64,000 nucleotides of DNA. Source: Streptococcus constellatus subsp. constellatus. GTDB taxonomy: Bacteria > Bacillota > Bacilli > Lactobacillales > Streptococcaceae. Shown piece after piece: positions 57,197-64,000 of the stretch. The stretch spans positions 434,001 to 498,000 of the forward strand of contig NZ_AP014647.1 in the NCBI RefSeq assembly GCF_023167545.1, written 5' to 3'. The translations under genes and the position numbers were made by a program. The notes below the pieces were generated by a model that was given only the letters and a program-made list of their open reading frames with translations, was not told the DNA's origin and searched no databases. Position 1 is the first letter of the stretch. Every line of letters starts with the position of its first letter.

Positions 57197-57202
57197 CAAA
57201 AT

Positions 57203-57246
57203 AAAAACGCATGGAATCAGTAAAAACTAGTAGCATGCGTTTTTTT
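57203..57246. terminator. Bidirectional terminator
   Basis: AAAAACGCATG (57203-57213) pairs with CATGCGTTTTT (57234-57244), followed by T; it serves the CBS gene and the convergent YitT gene. Confidence 0.85.
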
Positions 57247-57253
57247 ATAGTTA

Positions 57254-58117
57254 TTATCTTTGAAGTGGTTGTTTATTAGCATCTAGAGTAAAGCCTTCAC
57301 CCAGGATTTCATGAGCATCTGTAATCGTAATAAAGGCACGTGGATCAACACTATGAATCACATTTTTCATCGTTTGCATTTCGTTCCGTCCAACGACACA
57401 GTAAATGAGTTTTAAGTTGTTTTCACTATAGTAACCTTGTCCATTGATGAAAGTAACTCCGCGGCCGAGATCTTCATCGATTTTCTTTGCTAACTCTTCT
57501 GGATGATTTGTGATCACCATAAATCCTTTACCAGCATAACCGCCTTCACTAATCAAGTCAATCACTCGTGAAGCGATAAAGACAAAAATCAAGGTATAAG
57601 TCACTAGGCGAACATCTTTAAAAACAAGTACAGTGAAAATAAGGACGCAGAAGTCTACAGTAAACATCAATTTTCCCATGGAGATGTTCGTATACTTGTT
57701 AGCGATTCTAGCAATGATGTCCGTACCACCAGTGGTGCCACCAGCATTGAAAACAATTCCTAATCCAACGCCAGCAATAACCCCTGTTAGGAGCGCTACA
57801 ATTACGAGATCGCCTTCAAGGTTAATCACGAAAGGAATTTTCTCAAAGATAGTCAGCCAACCAGAGACTGCAAAGGTTCCTAAGATGCTAGAGTATAATA
57901 GCCGTGAGCCAAAGACTTTCCAGGCAATGATGAAAAGAGGAATGTTGATGATGAGATTCATCAGTGAAACGGGAATTTTAAGTAAATAGTATGTGATGAG
58001 AGTCACCCCAGTCGCGCCCCCTTCATACAAATGATTTGGAATAATCAGATAATTGATGGCGAAAGCAAAAATTCCAGCTCCTAGAATAATCGTCAGATAG
58101 TTTTTAAACTTAGACAT
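57254..58117 (-). CDS. YitT family membrane protein
   Basis: 287 residues: five or so membrane segments (about 7-175) with GGTTGGTDIIARI, then a cytoplasmic DUF2179 domain (about 215-280) containing GRGVTFINGQGYYS. The YitT family is widespread in Firmicutes without an assigned substrate. Monocistronic; convergent with the CBS gene, divergent from tmk. Confidence 0.9.
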   Translation of the reverse strand: MSKFKNYLTIILGAGIFAFAINYLIIPNHLYEGGATGVTLITYYLLKIPVSLMNLIINIPLFIIAWKVFGSRLLYSSILGTFAVSGWLTIFEKIPFVINLEGDLVIVALLTGVIAGVGLGIVFNAGGTTGGTDIIARIANKYTNISMGKLMFTVDFCVLIFTVLVFKDVRLVTYTLIFVFIASRVIDLISEGGYAGKGFMVITNHPEELAKKIDEDLGRGVTFINGQGYYSENNLKLIYCVVGRNEMQTMKNVIHSVDPRAFITITDAHEILGEGFTLDANKQPLQR

Positions 58118-58269
58118 GATAACCTCCTAATAGTTTCTGCACACTCTATTGTATCAAATCTTGAAAGCTTATGTACAATTTTGAAACTAATTTTTAAAGT
58201 TTTTTTGTCGGTGATTTTTCTTTCTTTTTTTGATAAAATAGAGAATAGAAAAATTAGAAATGAGTTACT

Positions 58270-58908
58270 ATGTCAAAAGGAATGTTCATCTCTTTAGAGG
58301 GACCAGATGGTGCAGGGAAATCAAGTGTTTTAGAAGCTTTGATTCCTATTTTAGAAACAAAAGGGCAGGCGTTTATCACAACGCGAGAACCTGGTGGAGT
58401 AGCGGTTGCTGAAAAAATCCGTGATATTATTTTAGATCCTAAGCATACAGAAATCGATGAAAAAACAGAATTGCTACTTTATATTGCTAGCCGCAGGCAG
58501 CATTTGGTAGAGCGCATCGTACCAGCCTTGAACCGCGGTGAGCTTGTGTTAGTAGATCGTTTTATTGATAGTTCTGTTGCTTATCAAGGATTTGGTCGCG
58601 GGCTTAAGGTAGCAGACATTGACTGGCTAAATAATTTTGCGACAGACGGTTTGAAGCCAGATTTGACTCTTTATTTTGATATTGAAGCAGAAGAAGGCTT
58701 AGCCCGCATCGCTAAGAGTAAGGATAGGAGAGCAGATCGTTTAGATCAAGAAAGTGTGGAATGGCATAAACGAGTCCGTGAAGGATATTTATCTATTCTT
58801 GAAAAAGAGCCAAATCGTATGAAAAGGATTGACGCCAGTCAGCCACTTGAAAAAGTAATTTCCGATACGGTAGCAGTGCTAGCAGAGCATGTTGAGAGTC
58901 TAAAATGA
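58270..58908 (+). CDS. tmk: Thymidylate kinase
   Basis: 212 residues. P-loop GPDGAGKSS (about 10-18), TREPGG, the DRF motif [13 protein letters not shown] and LID region KDRRADRLD are all in place. It phosphorylates dTMP to dTDP. Overlaps holB by 4 bases (ATGA), starting the tmk-holB-yabA-rsmI group. Confidence 0.97.
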   Translation: MSKGMFISLEGPDGAGKSSVLEALIPILETKGQAFITTREPGGVAVAEKIRDIILDPKHTEIDEKTELLLYIASRRQHLVERIVPALNRGELVLVDRFIDSSVAYQGFGRGLKVADIDWLNNFATDGLKPDLTLYFDIEAEEGLARIAKSKDRRADRLDQESVEWHKRVREGYLSILEKEPNRMKRIDASQPLEKVISDTVAVLAEHVESLK

Positions 58909-59798
58909 AAATAGAAGAATTAGCTCAGTTACAGCCAGTCTTGTTTGAGCGTTTTGAAGAAATTTTAAGACAGGATCGTCTAAATCATGCTTATCTGTTT
59001 ACAGGAGCTTTCGGTAGTTTTGAGATGGCTCAATGTTTAGCACAGAGTTTATTTTGTACCAATAAAAATGGTGTCTTACCCTGTGGTGAATGTCGAAATT
59101 GCTGCTTGATTGAGGCAGAGGATTTTTCAGATGTGACGGTTGTTCGACCAATCAATAATATTATAAAGACAGAGCGAGTCAGAGAATTGGTACGCAATTT
59201 TTCGCAGTCTGGATTTGAGAGCAACAAGCAAGTTTTTATCATTTGTGACGCAGAAAAAATGCATGTCAATGCGGCTAATTCACTGCTGAAAGTGATTGAA
59301 GAGCCGCAAAGTGAAGTGTATATTTTTTTACTGACGGCAGATGAAAACCTTATTTTGCCGACCATTAAAAGTCGAGCGCAGCGATTTTATTTTCCGAAAA
59401 ATAGTCCTTATTTACTAGAGAAATTAGAACAAGCTGGAGTGATGAAGACGCAAGCAGAATTGTTGACGGTTTACAGTCAGACGGAAGAAGAAGCTATGCG
59501 TTTGGCAGCTAGTTCATCATTTTTTGAACTAGTTAATGAATGTGAATGTTTTGTATCTTTTTGCTTGAATCAAAAAGCAATCGCCTATTTGCAGGTTGCG
59601 AAGTTAGCTGGTCTGGCTGATGATAAGGAAAAGCAAGGACAGGCTTTGAAGGTGCTGGAAATTTTATTTGCTAAAGAGATGGAAACAGAGTGTGGACGCT
59701 ATTATTTAGACGGTATATTTACAGCGAGGAAAATGTGGCAAGCAAATGTTAGTTTTCAAAATGCACTCGAATATATGGTGTTACAAGAAAGAATCTGA
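58905..59798 (+). CDS. holB: DNA polymerase III delta' subunit
   Basis: 297 residues, slightly shorter than E. coli delta'. AAA+ clamp-loader fold; the zinc-finger cysteines C in CTNKNG...CGECRNC are near residue 50-65, and a sensor-1 SRAQ-type segment ([11 protein letters not shown]) near 157. The Walker A region is degenerate, as usual for delta'. It loads the beta clamp with DnaX and HolA. Confidence 0.93.
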   Translation: MKIEELAQLQPVLFERFEEILRQDRLNHAYLFTGAFGSFEMAQCLAQSLFCTNKNGVLPCGECRNCCLIEAEDFSDVTVVRPINNIIKTERVRELVRNFSQSGFESNKQVFIICDAEKMHVNAANSLLKVIEEPQSEVYIFLLTADENLILPTIKSRAQRFYFPKNSPYLLEKLEQAGVMKTQAELLTVYSQTEEEAMRLAASSSFFELVNECECFVSFCLNQKAIAYLQVAKLAGLADDKEKQGQALKVLEILFAKEMETECGRYYLDGIFTARKMWQANVSFQNALEYMVLQERI

Positions 59799-59832
59799 TG
59801 TGCTGTATTAGCATAGGAAAATGGTAGTGGGG

Positions 59833-60150
59833 ATGAATAAAAAAGAATTATTTGATGCGCTGGATGAATTTTCTCAAAATCTGCTTGTGACTTTGGCAGA
59901 AGTAGAGGCAATTAAGAAAAATCTGAAAGGCGTAGTAGAAGAAAACGTAGCGCTTCGTTTGGAAAATGATAAATTACGAGAGCGGTTGGGCCAAGTGGAG
60001 CATACAACAACACCAAAAACAAAAAGAAATCGCGATAATCTGCGCAAGTTGTATGAAGATGGTTTTCATGTCTGTACGGATTTTTATGGTCAACGCCGTG
60101 AAAATGATGCAGAATGCATGTTTTGTGACGAGTTGCTGTTTAGGGAGTAA
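59833..60150 (+). CDS. yabA: Initiation control protein YabA
   Basis: 105 residues from ATG 59833 ([15 protein letters not shown]), the length and start of pneumococcal YabA; an ATG four codons upstream (59821) is also possible. N-terminal leucine-zipper coiled coil (about 10-60), then a zinc-binding C-terminal domain with HVC and CMFC ([17 protein letters not shown]). YabA bridges DnaA and DnaN to limit replication initiation, fitting its place after holB. Confidence 0.92.
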   Translation: MNKKELFDALDEFSQNLLVTLAEVEAIKKNLKGVVEENVALRLENDKLRERLGQVEHTTTPKTKRNRDNLRKLYEDGFHVCTDFYGQRRENDAECMFCDELLFRE

Positions 60151-60152
60151 GC

Positions 60153-61016
60153 ATGCAGATTCAAAAAAGTTTTAAAGATCAGTCGCCTTATGGGAAGCTT
60201 TATCTAGTGGCTACTCCGATTGGGAACATGGATGATATGAGTATCCGTATGGTGAATACTCTGAAAGAAGTCAATTTCATTGCAGCAGAAGATACTAGAA
60301 ACACTGGTCTTTTGCTTAGACATTTTGACATTGCGACGAAGCAGATTAGCTTTCACGAGCATAATGCCAAAGAAAAAATTCCTGATTTGATTCGTTTGCT
60401 GAAAAGCGGGCAGGATATTGCTCAGGTTTCGGATGCCGGCTTACCTAGTATTTCTGATCCAGGGCATGATTTAGTCAAGGCTGCTATTGCTGAGGGAATC
60501 GCAGTAGTAACTGTGCCTGGACCGAGTGCGGGAATTTCAGCATTGATAGCAAGCGGTCTAGCTCCGCAACCTCATGTTTTTTATGGATTTTTGCCACGCA
60601 AGGCTGGACAACAGAAAGAATTTTTTGAAAGTAAGAAATCTTATCCTGAAACTCAGATTTTTTATGAATCTCCTCATCGGGTCAAAGCTACTTTAGAAAA
60701 TATGCTCAGTATCTATGGGGATCGTTCTGTAGTACTAGTACGGGAATTAACTAAGATTTATGAGGAATACCAGCGTGGATGGATTTCCGAAGTGATAAAT
60801 TCTGTTTCGGGAAATCCACTCAAAGGAGAATGCTTGTTAATCGTAGAAGGTTTTAAGGAAGAAGAGGTTGAACAGTCAGAAGCGGATTTGTTGGTAGAGA
60901 TTGAACAGTTAGTAGCAGCGGGGACAAAGAAAAATCAGGCTATCAAACAAGTGGCAAAAAAATACGGTTTGAATAAAAGTTCGCTTTATGCACGGTATCA
61001 TGAACAAGCGAAATAG
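60153..61016 (+). CDS. rsmI: 16S rRNA 2'-O-ribose C1402 methyltransferase
   Basis: 287 residues. Tetrapyrrole-methylase fold with VATPIGNMDDMS near the N-terminus, EDTRNTGLLL, SDAGLPSISDPGHDLV and VPGPSA motifs, all typical of RsmI. With RsmH it makes N4,2'-O-dimethyl-C1402 in the decoding centre. The order yabA-rsmI is common in Firmicutes. Confidence 0.96.
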   Translation: MQIQKSFKDQSPYGKLYLVATPIGNMDDMSIRMVNTLKEVNFIAAEDTRNTGLLLRHFDIATKQISFHEHNAKEKIPDLIRLLKSGQDIAQVSDAGLPSISDPGHDLVKAAIAEGIAVVTVPGPSAGISALIASGLAPQPHVFYGFLPRKAGQQKEFFESKKSYPETQIFYESPHRVKATLENMLSIYGDRSVVLVRELTKIYEEYQRGWISEVINSVSGNPLKGECLLIVEGFKEEEVEQSEADLLVEIEQLVAAGTKKNQAIKQVAKKYGLNKSSLYARYHEQAK

Positions 61017-61027
61017 TGAGAAAAATC

Positions 61028-61537
61028 ATGATTTTTTACAAACAAATGTATCTCTCTCCTTTAGGAGAAATGTCTCTTGTTGCTAATGAATCAGGTCTTG
61101 TTGGAGTTTGGTTTTTACAGCAGAAATATTTTGAACATGGTTTAGAAGAAGGAAACCTGCTTCTGGAAAAAAATGATGTTTTGAAAGAAACGGAACTTTT
61201 GCTAGAACACTATTTTAGCGGAGATTGTCCAGATTTTTCGAGTCTTCCTTTAGCTTCTGTTGGGACAAATTTTCAACAACAAGTTTGGGCTTATCTGCAA
61301 ACTATTCCTTACGGAGAAACAGTTACTTATGGTCAGATAGCAAAGAAGTTAGGTAATCGTTCTGCGCAGGCTGTTGGCGGTGCTGTAGGTAGAAATCCTT
61401 TTTCTATCATCGTTCCTTGTCATCGGGTGCTAGGCAGTCAAGGACAACTAACTGGCTATGCTGGGGGGCTGGACAAGAAACGGTGGCTTTTGGAGCATGA
61501 GGGCGTTGAGCTTAACGAGAAAGCTTTAGATAAATGA
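61028..61537 (+). CDS. ogt: Methylated-DNA-protein-cysteine methyltransferase
   Basis: 169 residues from ATG 61028; an upstream GTG at 61016 shares bases with the rsmI end. The active-site PCHRVLGSQGQ with the acceptor cysteine and the DNA-binding segment YGQIAKKLGNRSAQAVGGAVG are typical. It repairs O6-alkylguanine by suicide transfer. Ogt and Ada-C are not separable by sequence alone. Confidence 0.93.
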   Translation: MIFYKQMYLSPLGEMSLVANESGLVGVWFLQQKYFEHGLEEGNLLLEKNDVLKETELLLEHYFSGDCPDFSSLPLASVGTNFQQQVWAYLQTIPYGETVTYGQIAKKLGNRSAQAVGGAVGRNPFSIIVPCHRVLGSQGQLTGYAGGLDKKRWLLEHEGVELNEKALDK

Positions 61538-61554
61538 TAAATGGAGGAGAAAAT

Positions 61555-61908
61555 ATGTTACGATTTATTGAATATCCAAAATGTTCGACCTGTCGCAAAG
61601 CTAAAACTGAATTAAACCAATTGGGTTTGGACTTTGAAGCAGTAGATATTGTCAAAGAAACACCGAGTAAAGAGGAGATTCTAACTTGGATTGAAAATTC
61701 TGATTTGAGCCTTAAATCTTTCTTCAATACTAGCGGACTCAAATACCGTGAGTTAGGTTTGAAAGACAAACTATCAGGATTGTCAATTGAGGAAGCCGCA
61801 GATCTTCTAGCAGCAGACGGCATGCTCATCAAGCGTCCGATCTTAGAAAAAGATGGGAAAATCCTGCAAATAGGCTACCGTACAGAGTATGCGACATTAG
61901 ATTTATAG
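61555..61908 (+). CDS. Spx/ArsC-like thioredoxin-fold protein
   Basis: 117 residues from ATG 61555 with GGAGGAGAAAAT upstream (MLRFIEYPKC); the ORF can be opened at 61534 but that start overlaps ogt. N-terminal CSTC (residues 9-12 about) redox motif, then the ArsC-family RELGLKDKLSGLS and RPILEKDG segments. The YffB/YusI-type subgroup is annotated as arsenate reductase-like but its reaction is unproven; Spx proper has different RNA polymerase contact residues. Confidence 0.85.
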   Translation: MLRFIEYPKCSTCRKAKTELNQLGLDFEAVDIVKETPSKEEILTWIENSDLSLKSFFNTSGLKYRELGLKDKLSGLSIEEAADLLAADGMLIKRPILEKDGKILQIGYRTEYATLDL

Positions 61909-61918
61909 AATAAAAAGG

Positions 61919-61973
61919 AAGTGAGATGACGAAATGGATTTCTTTGAAACCATGACGGTTGTCCCACTTTTTT
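61919..61973 (+). terminator. Terminator-like streptococcal repeat
   Basis: AAGTGAGATGAC (61919-61930) pairs imperfectly with GTTGTCCCACTT (61958-61969), then TTTTTT. It resembles the recurrent streptococcal 'AGTGGGACGACGAAAT...GTCCCACT' block, here degenerate. Confidence 0.5.
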
Positions 61974-62043
61974 AAGCTCTACATTTTGGTATCATTGGCG
62001 TTCATGTTATAATATTTTTAATAAACAAAGGGAAAGGGAAAAA

Positions 62044-62667
62044 ATGGTTTTATCAAAAAAACGTGCACGAAAGGTGATTGAGGAGATAATTGCCCTATTT
62101 CCAGATGCCAAGCCCAGCCTAAATTTTAGAAATCATTTTGAACTGCTGGTAGCGGTCATATTGTCAGCTCAAACAACAGATGCAGCGGTTAATACGGTTA
62201 CACCAACCCTTTTTAAAGCTTATCCGACTCCATTAGAAATGGCTGCGGCGTCAGAAAGCGAAATTGCTAGCTATATCGCTCGTCTGGGACTGTATCGTAA
62301 TAAAGCTAAATTTTTGAAAAAGTGTGCTCAGCAATTGCTCGATGACTTTGATGGTCAAGTTCCTCATACATGGGAAGAATTAAAAAGTTTGGCTGGTGTA
62401 GGGCGTAAAACAGCGAATGTGGTCATGAGTGTTGGATTTGGTATTCCTGCTTTTGCAGTGGATACCCATGTGGAGCGAATCTGCAAACACCATGATATTG
62501 TCAAAAAGTCAGCTACCCCGCTAGACGTTGAACAACGAGTGATGGAAGTTTTACCAAAAAGTGAATGGTTGCCTGCGCATCAGGCTATGATTTGCTTTGG
62601 ACGCGAAATTTGCCATCCTAGAAATCCTAAATGCGATCAATATCCGCAGTTGTACTATTTTGATTGA
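62044..62667 (+). CDS. nth: Endonuclease III family DNA glycosylase, iron-sulfur ligands partly lost
   Basis: 207 residues. Helix-hairpin-helix LAGVGRKTANVV with catalytic Lys of the loop, and catalytic Asp in AVDTHVERI. The C-terminal cluster, normally C-x6-C-x2-C-x5-C, reads CHPRNPKCDQYPQLYYFD, so the third and fourth Cys are Tyr/other. Nth excises oxidised pyrimidines. Streptococcal Nth lacking the FeS cluster is known to me only from similar sequences. Confidence 0.92.
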   Translation: MVLSKKRARKVIEEIIALFPDAKPSLNFRNHFELLVAVILSAQTTDAAVNTVTPTLFKAYPTPLEMAAASESEIASYIARLGLYRNKAKFLKKCAQQLLDDFDGQVPHTWEELKSLAGVGRKTANVVMSVGFGIPAFAVDTHVERICKHHDIVKKSATPLDVEQRVMEVLPKSEWLPAHQAMICFGREICHPRNPKCDQYPQLYYFD

Positions 62668-62671
62668 AAAA

Positions 62672-62692
62672 AAAAGAGGAGAAACCTCTTTT
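62672..62692. terminator. Bidirectional terminator nth/exoA
   Basis: AAAAGAGG and CCTCTTTT perfect stem with AGAAA loop, T-run on plus strand and A-run on the other, between the convergent nth and exoA. Confidence 0.85.
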
Positions 62693-62693
62693 T

Positions 62694-63521
62694 TTATAAC
62701 TCAATTTCCAATACAATTGGTGTGTGGTCTTGCCTTGTACCTGAGTCAATCATTTCTGACTTGGTTACTTTATCTGCAATTCGATTGCTGGTCAGCCAGT
62801 AATCAATTCTCCAGCCACTGTTATTGATTTTGCTGGTCTTGCTGCGTTGTGCCCACCAGCTATAAACATTTGGAATATCGCCGTGAATGTAACGGAAAGT
62901 ATCAGTAAAACCACGATTTAACAGATTGGTAAATCCGGATCGTTCTTCATCTGTAAATCCAGGTGAGCGACGGTTGCTAGAAGGATGAGCGAGGTCAATC
63001 TCATTGTGGGCTACATTGTAGTCCCCTGTCGCAAGGACAGGTTTTTCTATGTCTAAAGCTGTTAGATAGTCAGCATATTTTTTGTCCCACACTTGGCGTT
63101 CTACTAGGCGTTTAAGTCCATCACCGGCATTTGGCGTATAAACTTGTGTAACGAAAAAATTGTCAAATTCCAACGTAATGATGCGCCCCTCGGAATCCAT
63201 AGTAGAAGGTGCACCGATTTCTGGGAAGGTTATTTTTGGAGATAGATTCTCTTTGTATAAAAACATAGTTCCAGCATAACCTTTACGTGCAGGTTCTATA
63301 GAAGAGCGCCATGTAGTTTCATAATGTGGGAATAATTCATCCAAAACTTTTAGATGTTTTTTAGTTGGTCCGTTAGCAGATAATTTAGTTTCCTGAATGG
63401 CGATAATATCAGCGTCTAATCCTACTAAAGTCTGTAAAACAGCCTGTGACAATTGCGCGCGTGCAGAATCGCTGGTCAAAGCTGCGTTGAGAGAGTCAAT
63501 ATTCCAAGAAATGAGTTTCAT
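62694..63521 (-). CDS. exoA: Exodeoxyribonuclease III / AP endonuclease
   Basis: 275 residues, EEP-fold. Metal and catalytic residues are visible: WNIDSLNAAL, IQETKLS, TGDYNVAHN, SGTRQDHTPI with the catalytic His near the C-terminus. It processes abasic sites in base excision repair, beside nth, whose products it would handle. Related in fold to the wall nuclease in this window but cytoplasmic. Confidence 0.95.
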   Translation of the reverse strand: MKLISWNIDSLNAALTSDSARAQLSQAVLQTLVGLDADIIAIQETKLSANGPTKKHLKVLDELFPHYETTWRSSIEPARKGYAGTMFLYKENLSPKITFPEIGAPSTMDSEGRIITLEFDNFFVTQVYTPNAGDGLKRLVERQVWDKKYADYLTALDIEKPVLATGDYNVAHNEIDLAHPSSNRRSPGFTDEERSGFTNLLNRGFTDTFRYIHGDIPNVYSWWAQRSKTSKINNSGWRIDYWLTSNRIADKVTKSEMIDSGTRQDHTPIVLEIEL

Positions 63522-63605
63522 ATAGATACCTTTTCTAGATTCATTTTTTTCTATTTTACCAAAAAAAGGCTAAGCAGGCGAGTTTTGGGTTTGTCATTTT
63601 CTTTG

Positions 63606-64000
63606 TTACCATAGGAATGGAATGATTTTTGTAGTGACTTGATTTTTGTATTCTTGATAGCCTTCTAGATTCTTTTCTAAGAAAGCCTCTTCTCCTTTTA
63701 TGCGCTGGTTGATAATAGGAAGATAAAGAAGCATGACAAGGAAAGCTAAAAGTGAACCTAAAATGAGCGGAATGCTCAGAAACAGGCCAAGGGTTGCTAG
63801 ATACATAGGATGTCTGACGATTCCGTAAAGCCCAGTTGAAATGACGTTTTGCTGGTCTTGAACATCAATAATTCTAAATAAATGGTTATTTTCTCGCAGA
63901 ACTTCAGCATAGAGGAGATAGGATGCTAGAAAAATGAAACTTGCACACCATGTGATTCGGCTGGAAACTTGAAACCAAGAGAAACGATAGTCTAAACCAG
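63606..64000 (-). CDS. Isoprenylcysteine methyltransferase (ICMT)-like family protein, partial
   Basis: The frame is open from 64000 down to the stop at 63606, so about 131 C-terminal residues are visible and the start lies outside. It has several hydrophobic segments and the signature GLYGIVRHPMYLATLG with a C-terminal EGYQEYKNQVTTKIIPFLW, features of the PEMT/ICMT membrane methyltransferase group. Substrate unknown in bacteria. Confidence 0.75.
   Translation of the reverse strand, partial: GLDYRFSWFQVSSRITWCASFIFLASYLLYAEVLRENNHLFRIIDVQDQQNVISTGLYGIVRHPMYLATLGLFLSIPLILGSLLAFLVMLLYLPIINQRIKGEEAFLEKNLEGYQEYKNQVTTKIIPFLW

Overview
The window is a chromosomal segment of a low-GC Firmicute, almost certainly a Streptococcus of the viridans type. 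The evidence is the streptococcal murD-murG-divIB-ftsA-ftsZ-ylmE-sepF-ylmG-ylmH-divIVA-ileS order, a lysine-type MurE (DDPN motif) beside a MurJ-like flippase, an Rgg-type regulator, an LPXTG-anchored nuclease and a lysine-family lipoprotein-dependent liv operon. No rRNA or tRNA gene was seen, and no CRISPR array or prophage. The species is not fixed by what is visible.

Layout. 1-3.4 kb: end of a VanZ-like gene, a prepilin peptidase, a PerR-type controlled Dpr ferritin, two small conserved genes and RsuA. 3.5-18.2 kb: typA, then the division and cell-wall cluster from murD to divIVA, ending with ileS behind an isoleucine T-box. 18.2-24 kb: a decayed acetyltransferase, an AI-2E family membrane protein, a PEPCK-like protein, a CBS/DUF21 membrane protein and a TSUP permease. 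24.0-25.5 kb: a decayed ISL3 element abutting the 3' end of an IS3-family element. 25.6-30.3 kb: trehalose regulon (treR divergent from treP and treC). 30.4-32.7 kb: wall-anchored nuclease with a CcpA site on its promoter. 32.8-36.3 kb: an accessory island, Rgg regulator divergent from a broken small secreted peptide gene, an intact secreted 111-residue protein, a small membrane protein and a two-gene ABC transporter; this looks like a bacteriocin-type locus. 36.5-40.8 kb: pflA, ppaC, a papain-like amidase, DUF1803-like protein and a CPBP protein. 40.8-41.9 kb: an apparently intact IS30 element. 41.9-46.5 kb: murE, murJ-like gene, the stub of a deleted trans-sulfuration gene, and a PatB/MalY C-S lyase. 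46.6-49.7 kb: mgtA behind an M-box riboswitch and a previously unexplained leader-peptide/hairpin arrangement. 49.7-57.2 kb: upp, clpP (CtsR site), ylbG, livJHMGF (CodY-like site), CBS-ACT protein. 57.2-64 kb: YitT protein, tmk-holB-yabA-rsmI-ogt, a Spx/ArsC-like protein, nth, exoA and a partial methyltransferase-like gene.

The two most interesting loci are the mgtA leader (46575-47020), where an M-box with terminator is followed by a 32-codon Pro/Asp-containing ORF and two identical 7-nt segments that compete for one partner, and the Rgg-linked secreted-peptide/ABC island (32810-36326), whose first peptide gene carries a 4-base tandem duplication that either broke it or created a short hydrophobic peptide ending in WWKL.
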